Under the pieces are notes generated by a model. That model searched no databases. It saw only the letters and a program-made list of their open reading frames with translations, and had not been told where the DNA came from. The position numbers and the translations under genes were made by a program. From Chaenocephalus aceratus (taxonomy: Eukaryota; Chordata; Actinopteri; Perciformes; Channichthyidae), in the NCBI GenBank assembly GCA_023974075.1, contig CM043808.1:25117578-25181577 (forward strand): a stretch of 64,000 bases of DNA, written 5' to 3'. Shown here in pieces: positions 34,301 through 52,282 of this stretch; the stretch's first letter is position 1; each line of letters opens with the position of its first letter.

Positions 34301-36479
34301 GAGAGACCCTGTGCGGTATGACAAAGGGACCTGCAAGACCTTTACGCCACCATTAACCCCGGTTCTAGTTCCTCAGTAAAGGGCACCTACAGTCTACAGG
34401 GGGGTTGTTGCAGATGGAGGGTAATTTACTGTGTTATTGGTGAATTATAAACTCTGAAATCATGAGGATAAAGCCAGATGCCCTCAACCCCCACATGGAC
34501 TGCAGATGTTGGCACTAGAACCTGCTTTTAGTCGAACAGTCTAACCAACGTAAAGTCTTGGGGCTGTGCGGCCCTAAACTTTCAGCTTCTCTTTCAGCAA
34601 AAATGTATATGGTAATTGTTAGTCGTGTTTACTGAAGCCCTGAAAGACAAGTGACACAACATTTTTAGCAAGCAGTTAAAGACTGATCTAAATTGAGTCG
34701 TCTCCCGTGTTTATGACACAGAATCTAATTTATAGCCAAAAGAAGGACATGACAGCAATTGGTTCATGACTTGCTAACACACAATAAGTGTATGTTGTGT
34801 ATGGAGAAATTGAAAAATTTGAAGAAACCATTTATGCTTTTAGTAGTAGCAGTGCACTTCAGCCTCTAGTGGCCACAATGAATATTACATTTATTTATTT
34901 ATTTCCTCTATATGTAAACAAGTTACTCTGGGCTTCCGTAAAGTTGTTCAGAGCATCTGAATGGTGTATGCTTTGAATATCTAAATATGAAATGATTTAT
35001 AGCCGAACCTCACTTTTTTAAGCCAATCTCAAAAATAAGGCATTCAAACTAATACATGCAATATACCTTAATATGGACATGTGAACATATCATATGATCA
35101 GTGATCAGAATAATTTATTAAAATATCTCGATTTTGATTAATTTCTTTGGACAAATGAGGTTCTGCTGTAAACTTGTATGTACTGGTCCATATGTTACTG
35201 TCCTGTTGTTTGCCTTGTCCCCCTAGCACTTGTGAAGTAATGTATCCATGTAACTTATAATTACTGCTTTACTTCAGGGTTCTGTGATTGTACCTGTGTT
35301 GTTCAACACACAATGAACCTAAGCAGTTTGCAAATGACCTTGGCTGAGATGTGGTGAAGGTCTATGAAGGAATCAAGTTACATTTGGTCGAGTACAAATG
35401 CAACGGAAAAGCTTGCAAATATAATATACACTTGTAAAAGCTAAATAGATGTCAGAAATTATATTAGAAACAGCTGTCGCAGTAAACAAATTGTTTATAT
35501 TACTCATTTTTGTCGACATTAGAAAGAAACTGATAACTTTTACCTGAATTATTTGCAGCCATCTTACCAATCAGGATCTCCTACTTATATTAAAGTGTAT
35601 CCAGTATCCATCCCTTAACCCCGGCTTATTGCAGGTCTGGACCCCTGTTCCATTGGAAATGACTGCGAACACATATGTGTCAACAGCAATGCCTCGTATT
35701 ACTGCCAGTGCCGGATCGGTTATATCTTGAATACGGACAAGAAAACATGTTCCATGAAACGTAAGAACATATTGTATGGATTCCTGCAGCAAACATGATG
35801 TGTTGCTTTGATATTAATTAATGCTACTGACAGTGCATTTGTGAATAATGTGTTTGGCTTCCAAGTGGGGCTTCACAACATCACAACCAACTGGTGCACA
35901 ATTCTCTATAATTCACTGTTTGCTGTAGCACATGTTGGACAATAATTGGGTAATTTGATAGAATTGATTGAATATTGATGTAGCAAATTGAAAATCCTAA
36001 ATTAATATTGCAGAATATTTGGGAAAATATTATTTGTTAAGCTTTCAGAGGCCCAGTTGTAAAAGTAGAGTGTGTGTTATCGTATATGTTTTTTTCATTC
36101 TTTGAAAGATCTGTTACACTGATGTGAAATTTGCTTTCTCCTGGAGAAGAGGTGAGGGCGGTGGTGGTGGAGGATCCCTGCAAATGTGAAGCCCGACTGA
36201 TGTTCGCCAAGCAGACCCAGGCCGCCCTGCAGCAGCTCACAGCCAAGCATATCCTTTCTGTTGTTTCAGATGGAAGAAGTTTTATTATAAACACTCTCAG
36301 CGGCCCATTTCTCTGAGGCTGATACCTGCCAGCACTGTTATTGTAACGGCATTTAAAAGCGTGTCTTGTGTATGTTTCATCATTTAATTGTGCCTGTACT
36401 TGAGTTTCCTTGACTGATCTCACTGGCCGATGTGTCTGGGAGGATCGAGCGTCTGGAGAACATGGTGGGCCGCATTTAA
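31344..36479 (+). CDS. matn3: Matrilin-3 (6 coding exons)
   Basis: Secreted cartilage-matrix adaptor that oligomerises through a C-terminal coiled coil. Exons 31344-31512, 32587-33087, 33740-34315, 35635-35760, 36147-36248, 36424-36479 (stop TAA 36477-36479) give 509 residues in one frame. Signal peptide: [22 protein letters not shown]. Exon 2 is a His/Tyr/Pro- then Thr-rich linker. Exon 3 is a von Willebrand A domain ([20 protein letters not shown] DxSx[17 protein letters not shown]). Exon 4 is one EGF module ([15 protein letters not shown]). The end has Cys-Lys-Cys followed by heptads ([20 protein letters not shown]). [17 protein letters not shown] matches matrilin-3 almost exactly. Human matrilin-3 has four EGF modules; only one is seen here. 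The last intron is of the U12 AT-AC type. A fish paralogue name (a or b) cannot be given. Confidence 0.93.
32587..33087 (+). other. matn3: matn3 exon 2: His/Pro/Tyr- and Thr-rich linker
   Basis: 501-nt exon, phase 1 at both ends, acceptor GTGCCTGTAG and donor GTAGAA. It encodes 167 residues: [24 protein letters not shown] His/Tyr/Pro repeats, then a Pro run ([10 protein letters not shown]), then [20 protein letters not shown] Thr/Val/Pro repeats suited to O-glycosylation. Because it is symmetric it may be skipped. Mammalian matrilin-3 has only a short basic/Pro segment here. Composition bias could hide an intron, but the frame is open throughout. Confidence 0.8.
33088..35634 (+). other. matn3 introns around the VWA exon
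   Basis: 33088-33739 and 34316-35634 are AT-rich introns with no recognised repeat or gene. I looked for further EGF exons in 34316-35634 and saw none. Confidence 0.5.
36249..36423 (+). other. matn3: U12-type AT-AC intron in matn3 coiled coil
   Basis: The intron starts ATATCCTT (36249-36256), the U12 AT-AC donor consensus. It ends CTCAC (to 36423), with branch site TTCCTTGAC (36406-36414) whose A is 10 bases from the end. No GT-AG solution keeps the frame: reading back from the last exon meets TGA with no AG before the coding start. Removing this segment joins AAG C to TG GCC and gives the uninterrupted heptad sequence [14 protein letters not shown]. Matrilin genes are known for an AT-AC intron at this position. 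Confidence 0.93.
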
Positions 36480-36796
36480 GAGCTGCGCACTGTGGTAGGT
36501 GGTGACTGCTTTGTTCTCTGGGGGGAGGATTTAAAAGAAAAGCCTCTCACCCACCACACAGTTTGACCTTTCGTTTATTTACTTTCTGCAGAAACAGCTC
36601 GCCGGTTTACTTCCTGGACACGGACATGAGCTTCCTGTCATCCAGCCTCCCATAACTACTGTATGGACGTCAGACACAGATGGAGTGAAGCTGTGATTCA
36701 TAAACCAATACCCCTCAAGCTACTGACTATAGTGGACTGTTGAGCTAAAACATATGCAGTTTAATGAGCATTTAACTACAGTTATTATTCTATTTC

Positions 36797-36833
<37 letters not shown>

Positions 36834-39800
36834 AACATGTATAATTAGTATAAGTTATCCTGTACTGTATTATGTATGTGTCCTGTTTGTACAAAGTTGC
36901 ATATTGTATATAGTAGTGTTTATATAATTGATTTATTGGATGAATTTAGTGACAGATTTCAATGGAAAAAATATGACATTTGACTACATTAGATATTTTT
37001 GCATATATTTGTTTGTTATAGACTCTCTGTTACAGTTTAACTAAATCACTTGTCATGGATAACAATTGTTAGTAGTCTGTGAAAGATATGAAATGAAAAA
37101 AGTATGTTTGCTAATATTTATAAATGTAACCAGGCAGACCAATTGGATAATAAAAAAGCCACAAATGAGAAAGTTGTTGTACACTTTTGTCTTTTTGAGT
37201 TCTTAACCGTAGGGCAATACTGACAACATTATTAATATTGTTCTATAATACATATTATTCAGACATTTGAATATAACCGCCAAAACAGTAAAAACTACTT
37301 AATAAAAGGCTAATGGGAAAATACATTGAACAGCTTTTGCTTGAAAGATTTCTGACCATCAACTAAACATTTTTATTTATTTCTGTTTGAAAAAATGAAA
37401 CCTTACTATCATGTTAAATGGCTTATAAAACATTTCACTGATACCATTGCTTGGTAATAAGCAATAAAGGGTTTTATTTATTGTGAGGTAAATTAAAATC
37501 CTTATCATGATAAATCCCACAGTGTTTTTTTGTAAAATATTGATCAGGATAAACTCTATATCCAATAAATGATATGGCAGAATAGACATATTGCTCTGAA
37601 ATATATTTCTGCATAAACAAGAGAGACATTGTATCAGTTTATATAATATAACTGGACATTTTAATACCATGTATGTATTTCTGTGTCAATAGAAAAGGGT
37701 AAACACAATGGACGTTCTAACATTTTTGTTAACAATGTGTTACAATTTACTCTAGTTTAACAAAAACTATCAAAGCGCTCAGATATTTGAGGTCAGGAAG
37801 AGATCACTTCCTAACCCTGAACTCTTTCTTACCCACAAACACACCTACAGTCACCAAACATACTAAATAAATGTTTAATAAACTCTACAGAGCTACACAT
37901 CCTTCTAACCTAAGTGGATTTGGACGTGAATGATTTTTAACAGCGTTCATCTGTCATATGTTTTTTAACCCTGTTATCACCATCATGTTTTTTTACACCT
38001 TCAGTGTTACCAAAAAACAACAGAGAGAGGTCGTCGTGAAACCTCTGGAATGAGTTGGCTTATTTTCCTGAAACAGAGCGTCTGTGTCTGCTCTGTCTGT
38101 GAGAGGGAGAGAGTCAACACGCCAAAGTTTACCTGGAGTCTGGTTTGGATCCTCTCCCTCTTTCCTTTAACCGGACAGCTGTTTTATGTTTGTTCGCTAT
38201 TCCAGTGTGCATGGTTTCCACACGGGAAGGCGGTCAGGGAGGTGAGCCCACCGGTGTGTCTGTGGAGGAAGATGAATGGGACTCACAGGCCTCTGAGAAG
38301 TGGAAAAGACACATAAAGGATGGTGCAAAGCGTTTCTGCTCAGGTTTTTACTTGAGGATACATTTTAATATTTCTTTAAAACAGTTTAACAGTGTTACTT
38401 TTTCATTGATGAGTGTCTTTTAAGAGTCATTAAACCCCCCTAACCCCCCCCCCCCCCCCCCCAATATTCTATAATGAACAATATAACACTCACAAAGCTG
38501 CACTAATCTACACTAGGCTTATAAATGGACTGAAGTTAAAGAAGATAATATACAAAATACGGGGAATAAACCTTTCACTGTATGTACTAGTTTGTTTGCA
38601 GTTGGCAAATCTGCAAATATATGCAAATATTTCAAGAGTCAAAATTATCCTTAAAATAATTCAAATATTCGGTTTCAAATACGTTTTTTGTTGTTGATTA
38701 TGATGAGTTCATTCCGTACCTTGTGAATTTATTACTGCTATTACCAAATCCACTTACTGGTTAACGACTCTGTGGAACCAGATGTATTTTCGTAAACCTT
38801 ATTTTGTGAACCTTCATCAACTTTTTTTTCTTTTTTTATATTCAATATCAAAATGTAGCAGCAATAACTTCCTTAAAAAAGTGAACTGTAGTGATAAAAG
38901 TTCAGTGTGGTGGTGCCGCGTGGCTGTCAGTGAAGGGGATGTAGCTGGGTGATGGATTTGTGTCTATGTTCTGGCAGACTAAAGGGGATTTTGATACTTT
39001 GTGTTAAGTCTCTCAGCAAACAGCAACATTTAGGGTCCAAAAAAAGCTCTGAACATACCAGTCTGTGCTTCATGTGGACAGGCTGTCCTTGCCAACATAA
39101 ACGTATGGGATTTTCCATAGCTTCATGGAGTTTAAGTTGACCTCAAATTTAAAGAATCTGACCTCTAATGATGAGCACAGTGGTACAAGGTAAAACTGTC
39201 TCATTTGAATGGATTATTTCTCAAATGAACATACGGTATTTGTGTGCTTTGTGTATCTATCTATGTACATGATTTATATTTGTATGACTTGATGTATGGG
39301 TTTTTCTGTATTTGCAATTTTTTGAATTCTATTTTATTTGTTTTGTTTATGTTTTATGTAATACACTCTGTACTGCTTTTGTAAAAAATTGTGCTATACA
39401 AATTGAGTTGCATTGAATTATTTTGGAGATGTCTCCCTTGTTTTTATATATTTTCAGACTTCTTGGGCTTCCCGATTTTAGGATGCAGAAACTCAAAGAT
39501 TTATGTTATATATGTAAAGTTATCCCACATTCCCACAGGTTGTATGTTTTTGTTATTTGCCTCAGCCAGCGGTATGCACTCTCTTCCTCAGGGTCATTTG
39601 CTTCAACTCGTCTTGAAGATAAATGGACCGCAAAAGGGAAGTGCGCGGCTACTGAACAACCTTTGCTTCCTTAAGTTGACTTTTCACCTGGGAGATGGTC
39701 TGAGAATTTCTCACCAGTTTGCTTATGGGTATGCTAAATTGTGTATTTACTGCAGCGAGTGTCATACTGACCTGAGAGCGGTGTGACAGATATTTCATTG

Positions 39801-40094
39801 TGTGAGGGTCACAAGCCTTTTCTTTTTGAAAAACACGTCCATTGCTGCAAAAATAGGAACATATTTTTCCAGATAGTTAGCCACTGACTGGATCTTTGGT
39901 TGAATGCACCTACAGACTTTGATGTCTTTAAGGCCTGGTTTTTAAAGGATCTGAGTCAAGTCTGCCACCTGCTGTTACAAAAAAACATTTGAAAGATATC
40001 CTCGGTGCATAACTGACTTCATGTTTTTACTTTACTCTACCTGTATTTTGTATTTAATTTGTATCTTATTTTGTATCCGTTTTTATATCCTGTT
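36480..40094 (+). other. matn3 3'UTR and intergenic to ttc32
   Basis: (TA)n at about 36798-36830. Poly(A) signal candidate AATAAA at 37149-37154. Poly-C run at about 38443-38461. A LINE-tail-like piece near 39371-39420 (GTGCTATACAAATTGAGTTG). Small open frames (38050-38423, 39391-39786) show no family likeness. No wdr35 exon was recognised, although that gene sits here in mammals. Confidence 0.5.
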
Positions 40095-40623
40095 GTTTGC
40101 ACCTTATGTATGTATGTTCATTGTTTTGTTTGGCACCAGGACCAGGCAAACACAGTTTTGTCAATTCATGTACTGTACTGCCTTTTATACTGATGGATGA
40201 CAATAACAACTTGCGTATCTTTAAAAATAAAATAAACAAATACATTAAATAAAAGCCACGTTTATTTATATAGTCACTTTTATGAAGTGATGCATCCTCT
40301 GTGGTCAATTTTAAGTGATATGTTAATAAAGGCAGGTTGTGTGTCAACCAGTACCCTCATAATAACTCCAAAAAATGCAGAGAAGCATCGACATATGTAA
40401 AGTGGAAATGATATCTTATATAATAAACAAAACTCAAAATGACAAGTTGTTTGAGTCGCTAAATGAAATACATTCTGAAGTTATTATTGCCCCATTGATA
40501 AGCCCCGCCTTCTTGAGACGCACTAGAACGTGATTGGATGTTTTCTTGCTTGTCGTCACTTCCGTCTTTAGGAAACACAACAAACCCAGTGCTCTGAACA
40601 AACCTTAACAGAATTCACAGCTA

Positions 40624-46175
<5,552 letters not shown>

Positions 46176-46983
46176 CAACTCCATAAACTATAGAATATAC
46201 CTTTTTATAAATCCTGAAATCTGTTGGCTTGAAGAAACAATCTGTCAAGTTTTGTCAAATTATTTACAATAATGTACAGCTATCGTATAGAAAATTGGAA
46301 TTGTATTTGATCTGAACATGAACCCTTTGATTAAAGGTATCAGAATGAAGATGAACCTTAAAGTAAACACAAACCACATACAAAATAACCAAGGAACAGA
46401 AACAATGAAAATAAAACTATTGCTGCAAAAACATTCAGTTTGAACCTATGAAACCAAGTAGAAATCCCACAGGGATGGGTGCGACATTTTGATATGGTTT
46501 TTTGTTAAGAAGAGCATTGATTATTCCTTCTTCTGCACTGACTCAACACTCTTCCAGTTGGAACATATTGTTATGGCCTCATAAATGAACATATATCATT
46601 GCATAATTGGACAGAGTAGAAAAATCGACCCGGGTGAAACGATAAGCTCGGGTTTTACTGTCTGTAATAAATGTTAGTGCATCCTTAGTGGTTTGAGAAT
46701 ATATACAAACAATAATCAAGTGTTAGATTACAGTCATTATAAGGAGGCTCAAAGGAAAAATCAAAAGCACATGTGATTTTAAGGAAAAGTTTAATTTATT
46801 ATTAACTGTGGATTATTTTGTTGCTTCTTCAAATATAAAAAAGTAATATATGTATAATATCAAATACAAATCTACTTTTGCTGAACAATAAATACTTTTT
46901 TTACACTAAAAATGTGTGTTTTTCCTTTCCATACATATGTTTTTACAATATGTTCTTAATAAACTAGGCATACATCAGCTCAC

Positions 46984-47052
<69 letters not shown>

Positions 47053-47347
47053 ACGCATGTGTGTGTGTGCGTGTGTGTGTGTGTGTGTGGAGAATCCTTA
47101 ACAAGCCTCACCTGTGCTTTGTCATTAAGTGGAATATAAAGCAGCTGCTGATGTCTCAGTTAATCGTCCAGTCCCCTTCCTTTTAGACTTGTGTTTTTGT
47201 TGGAAGGTGTGCTGGACAAGCTCTGATACTGACTGTATTCTTTTTGGTTTTGCTGCTTACAAAGTGCAACATGCTGAGGCTTGGGAACATGTAAGTTACA
47301 TTTCTTGTAGATGTATTTCTATGTGTGTACTTAATTGTCTCTAAATG
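46176..47347 (+). other. ttc32 3'UTR and zpax-like upstream region
   Basis: AT-rich, with poly(A) signal candidates noted under ttc32 and the GT microsatellite at 46987-47089. No promoter motif defined. Confidence 0.45.
46987..47089. repeat. (GT)n microsatellite
   Basis: About 65 bases of pure GT, then GCACGCAT and interrupted GT to 47089. It lies about 260 bases upstream of the zpax-like start codon. Confidence 0.95.
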
Positions 47348-49256
47348 ATGTGTTTTATGTGTTCAAGTTTGTTATGGATGGCTGCAGCTATCATCTTGTG
47401 TCAAGCCAGGCCTAATTTGAAGCTATATTTGCAGTCAAGTAAGCTTCAATTCTCAAGTCATTTTATACAGCATATTAAGTCGGTTTACATTCTCCTCACA
47501 AGCCTTTTCTTTTAACAGGCAGTGGGTTAAGGTCTGACTGTGCCGCAAATGTAATGAGACTGTCGTTGGACAAGGCTTTAGCAGTGGGAAACCAGCTTGA
47601 GGTGGAGGCTATCAGTAAGTATTAACTGCTAATAATGCAGCTGATTGGTTCATCACTGAGGAAAGGGGTCCCTGACAAAGCTTATTGTCTCCCCTCAGAT
47701 GGCACCAAGCACATTTTGTTAACACCTAGCATGGCTGCTCAGTGTGGATACAGCATGGAGTCTGACCCGTGGGGTAACACCAGAATCTACACCTCCCTGA
47801 TGGGCTGCTTTGTGGACAACAAGGTTTGTTTTGAGCTGAAGTGGTTTAACAGCATTCAATGTAATTTTCTACCAAGTTTAGCTGTGCTAATTCTGTCTCA
47901 AGTGACTGAATTAATGGCTCAACAAACACATGGATGCTCCCATTTTTGTGTTTCCCTGAATATATTTTGTTAAAAGACCCAAAGTACATTTCCCTTTTTG
48001 TTTGGTACATCCCTAAAATATTAGCACTGCTCCACTCAAAACTGTATTCCTCTATTAATCTACTTGGTACTTTCTTGACTTGTTTGTTACATACACAAAT
48101 ATCCATTTAGACTTCAAATGTGTTCCTGAAGGCAAGGATATTACATTTTAAATGACAAAGAAGCTGGAACCAAAGAATATTAGGGAGTTTCACTTAATTT
48201 AGTTTTTTTTATATATTTATAGGATGATGCTACATTTAACGTTGGCTTGAGACTTCAGATGTACGGCGAGAATCCATCAGACGTGGTCAGTCATGACGTG
48301 TCTCAGACTTGCAGCTACACTCGCTGGGCCTCCAGGGAGATCCTCTGCGACAGGAACTACATGGAAGTAGGTCATCTTTACATTGATGAGTCCACCATCT
48401 TGTGTGTATGGAAACGAATGCTAAAACCACAATTTTCTGTTTTAGGTTTCCCACCACATGGCTAACCTTGATGCTGAAGCTAAGGGTCAGACTCGGGATG
48501 GTAAAGACGAGAAGCTCAACGCCAAGCTTGAAGTATGTTGAATTAAACTGTTCAGATACTACAGTTTAATTCCTCCCTACACCAATGAGGATTTAATTAT
48601 TTGTTCTTTCCTGTAGGCCTCTGGTGCATTACAAGGTATCTGGAAGATGACGTTTTACACCCCAGAACCAGTGGCCATGGTGTTGCAAGAGGCTGAACAA
48701 GCCGGCTACGCTGCCAAAACTACCTCTAGTCGTCTGGTTATGCGAAGCCCGTACAATACAGCAGAGACTTATTCAGAGGATGTAAGCAACACACTCCTAT
48801 ACAGTGTTTATTTCCTTTCCCTCCTTGTCAATTATATTAAACCTCTCCTCTCTTTAGGTGGCTGGAGTCCCCATGGAAGTTTTCAGGGTGAGCGCCTACT
48901 ACATGGCACCACAGGGTCTGAATGTAGTGAACTTGGCAGCTGCTTGTCCCAAAGGTGAGTACTGAGCAACATATTGCATTCACAGTAAGCTTAGTTGTTG
49001 CACAGTTAACCTCAACAGCTCCATTTTGTCATGAACAGGTGGCGTCCTCTTCACCGAGGATATGATCTCTTGGCACGTACCTCGCCGTGTGACTCCTCTG
49101 TTGGACGGCAGAATTACAGTCTCAGAAATGCACATGGGAATCAACGGGCAGAGGCTTGATAGATCTCAGATGGCCGCACGGGGGTACACACTGAGCACCA
49201 CAGACTTCCACATCGTCGTCGAGATCCCAGTGGGCTCGCCTGATGGTTACTACAAG

Positions 49257-49337
49257 GTTGGGGAAATCTCTAGATTAGAAATGCAAGAGTCACTAGTGCA
49301 TTTGTATGTTTAATTGAAATATCATGAATTATTGCAG
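49257..49337 (+). other. zpax-like short introns
   Basis: Most zpax-like introns are 70-400 bases with standard GT-AG ends; this one (GTTGGG...TTATTGCAG) is typical. The largest, 47824-48222, holds nothing recognisable. Confidence 0.6.
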
Positions 49338-51256
49338 AGCCATGCCCCAGATTACCAGTACCACCTCACCTACTTTGTGGAGCCCATGCTTGAGGTACTG
49401 TGGAGAGAAGATGACACCCAAGATGATACCAGATACAAGGTTTTGTTCCCCATCATGACCCCTCTGATGCCGCAATCTCCCCAAATCCAGGATGGTAAGT
49501 CACATTTTCTAGTAGGTATGAAAAAAAGGACATTTGAACTCGGGCTTGCTCGATATATCCTAAAGACTGCTAAACCATGAAATAAAGTCTTCAGTTTTTG
49601 CAAAATGGTGTGTTTGGATGGGATTTGAAGCCAAGTACAAAATCTACTTTTGCTTACAAAGGGCACTTTTTTGTTTTTTTTAAATAGCACTCAATCCAAC
49701 TACTAAATCTTTCTCTATCAATGTTGAGGCTGGTTTAGAAGTTGTAAACCTGCCACTTTCTGTTCCTCAGACACTGTCCCAGAGACTCGGGTGTTCAGCG
49801 TTCTCTTGGGAACCTTCCTCCATGACGTTGAGCTGAGGAACATCACCTTCTCCACCGGGGTCCTCACTGTTGAGGAGAGCAATGCCAAAGGCTTCACAGT
49901 CCAGGAACACAGCTTGGCTAATGGCTCCAAGAGCTTCTCTCTTCAAGTGCCCTTTGATGCCGATGTTGTCTTAAAACATGTATGACATTATAGATTCAAA
50001 ATATCACTTTGTACCAACATATTTTCAGTGTTGCTGAGCTTTTATTTCATTTGTTGCAGAATCCTGAGCGCTTGGTTACATCCTACTTCCTCCCTCTGAT
50101 CTTTGGGTTGATCGTCCTGCCTGAAGAAACTCCTTTTGCTCTCCCGGTCGACCTGCAGGCCTCTCTGCAGGATGTTGGTGAGATCATATTGAATTTGCTT
50201 TTGACAATATCTTCATGCAAATTGTGTTTTCTAAAATTAAATCAAACATATTTGAGTAAAAGCTACACAATCAAATGGATAATGCATGTTTTGCTGCTCT
50301 AGTGCTACCCATCATGGCTGGCACCTGTGACCAGAACCAGTTTTACATCAGCGTGAAGTTCGGGAGTCACGGCTCTAATTTCAAGGCTATCGTTGGACCT
50401 CGAGAGCTGACGGCTGAGATGGCTGAAGACTACAATTTCTATGAGAACGGCACACACCTCAACCTCATTCTGCCATACACTGCCAAGGACGCTGTTTTCG
50501 AGGTATGTCAAAACTACAAAATCCCACCATAGATCTTCTGCATTGGCTAACTTTACTTTCTTTTCCACAGCTGCTCACTGCAGAATCAGTCAAATCCAGA
50601 ATTGACCTGCTTCTGTTGGATCGTGCAAACGACTGGGTGCTTGCTGATCTCTATCTGGCTTGCTACTTCCCCTTGAAAGCAACAGGTAAGATGGAACATG
50701 CAAGTATATTTGCTGTTTTAATTGATGGATTTGTGTTGCTTTACACATTGCCTGCTTCTTCCTCCAGAGTGCCACCCCAATGGCACAATGACCGCGATTG
50801 CTGTGAAGGTTGAATCGACTCGTAATCTGAAGCCAAGTCAGCTGACGCTAAAGGACCAGTCCTGCACACCACAGTTCAGCGACGATCGCGTTGCATATTT
50901 CTACTTCAGTCTGGATACCTGTGGAACCACCAGAACGGTGAGTCTGAATCGCATTTAAATATCAAAAGGGTTTTTTGTCAAATGTTAATGCATTTTTGTT
51001 GTTAAATAGTTCTTTGATAACTACATGATGTATGAAAATGAGATCCGCCTGTCTTACAACAACGCCAAAGGAGCAGCCAACACATCACCAGTTGATCCTG
51101 ATTACAGGTAAAATATTTGATTCTGTATAATTGGAGATGAACACCTTCAATGTATGCATTTATATATTTTTTTTTTCCCCTATTAGGCAAACCATTTCCT
51201 GCTTCTATGTGGTCAATGAGACTCAGACTGTTGCCTTCAGCGCTAAACCAAGAACC

Positions 51257-51259
51257 TAG
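51257..51259 (+). other. zpax: In-frame TAG in zpax-like exon 16
   Basis: The frame reads AAA CCA AGA ACC TAG GAG CCC GCT GCA GAG. The family-like sequence EPAAEIGTGQLMVQMRLSQ resumes directly after the stop, so this is a nonsense change and not a wrong frame. Skipping the exon would shift the frame (phase 2 into phase 1). Confidence 0.9.
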
Positions 51260-52282
51260 GAGCCCGCTGCAGAGATCGGCACCGGGCAGCTGATGGTGCA
51301 GATGAGGCTTTCCCAAGGCATGGTGGAATTTTGCAACATCTTGTTCATGCATACAAAACACTGTTTGCAGGTCTCCGTTGAAAAAGAGATCTATGATCTC
51401 AAGGGACCAATCTGATTAAATAAAGGTTTGAAATGACATGAAACTGTAAATGTCCAAGCCTCCTGTCTCTAACGGGACTCTTCTCCTGCAGATCCATCCT
51501 ACGAGCTCTTCTACCAAGCAGAGGATTATCCAGTGGTGAAATATCTGCAGCAGCCTCTGTATTTTGAGGTGGAGCTGATGCATTCTACCGACCCGCACTT
51601 GGAACTCATTGCTGAGAACTGTTGGGCAACCCTTTATGAAGATAGGACATCTCTGCCAAGCTGGGACATCATTGTGGACAGGTAATGTTGTGCAAAACTA
51701 ACTACTAACTACTCATTTCATTTGTTTAACTGCTGCTTTATTAACTTTCGAATTCCTTTACTAGCTGTGAGAATCGCAATGACAGCTATGCAACAATTTT
51801 CCATCCCGTTGTGAGTGACTCCAGAGTTTTAGTCCCGTCCCACATCAAGCGCTTCTCTGTAAAGATGTTCACTTTCACTAAAGATGACGAGGTTCTGAAA
51901 GACCAGGTAAGACTTGTAAATCCAAATCTGGAGTCTTTTGGCCACTGCTGCATGTAGCCATGTGTTATAAATCATCCTGTCCATCCACAGATTTATGTCC
52001 ACTGTGATGCAGTGATTTGTGACACAAGCAGCCAGGCAGATGCTTCCTGCAGAGGCCAGTGTGTGCATCCTCCAGGTCAGAGCTACTCAAGACCTGCAGG
52101 TGTAAAAAAGGGTAAGTGACCGAGTCTGATCAAATGTAGTCGATCTGGATGTGCAGTTGGTAATCTTTACTTGTTTTGCAGAGTGAAGAAGCACCGACTC
52201 AACACGCCAAAGGCAGATCTCCTCTGGGGCAATTATTCTGTCTAACCTTTGAATATGTTCTACAAGTGTTTACATTTTGTCA

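Larger units (their letters stand above)
47348..52186 (+). pseudogene. zpax: Zona pellucida AX-like egg-envelope gene with premature stop
   Basis: Twenty exons: 47348-47438, 47519-47614, 47699-47823, 48223-48366, 48446-48532, 48617-48781, 48858-48954, 49039-49256, 49338-49494, 49771-49979, 50060-50177, 50303-50502, 50571-50685, 50768-50937, 51010-51107, 51187-51317, 51492-51681, 51765-51906, 51991-52111, 52182-52186. Signal peptide MCFMCSSLLWMAAAIILCQA. A long N-terminal region of repeated beta-domain-like segments is followed by a ZP module: ZP-N from ECHPNGTMTAIAVKVEST, ZP-C with GTGQLMVQMRLSQ, FEVELMHS and CDAVICDTSSQADASCRGQC. Length would be 892 residues. TAG at 51257-51259 stops it after 720, before ZP-C, and the donor after 51317 is GC (CCCAAG|GCATGG). 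All other junctions keep frame. The ZP family is clear; the AX subtype is from overall resemblance and length. A truncated functional product or a sequence error is possible. Confidence 0.75.

Noticed and set aside
33757..34356. VWA open frame as a stand-alone gene
   Set aside because: It is matn3 exon 3 (33740-34315) with intron read-through.
36037..36423. 128-residue minus-strand open frame
   Set aside because: Antisense to matn3 exon 5 and the AT-AC intron; no family likeness.
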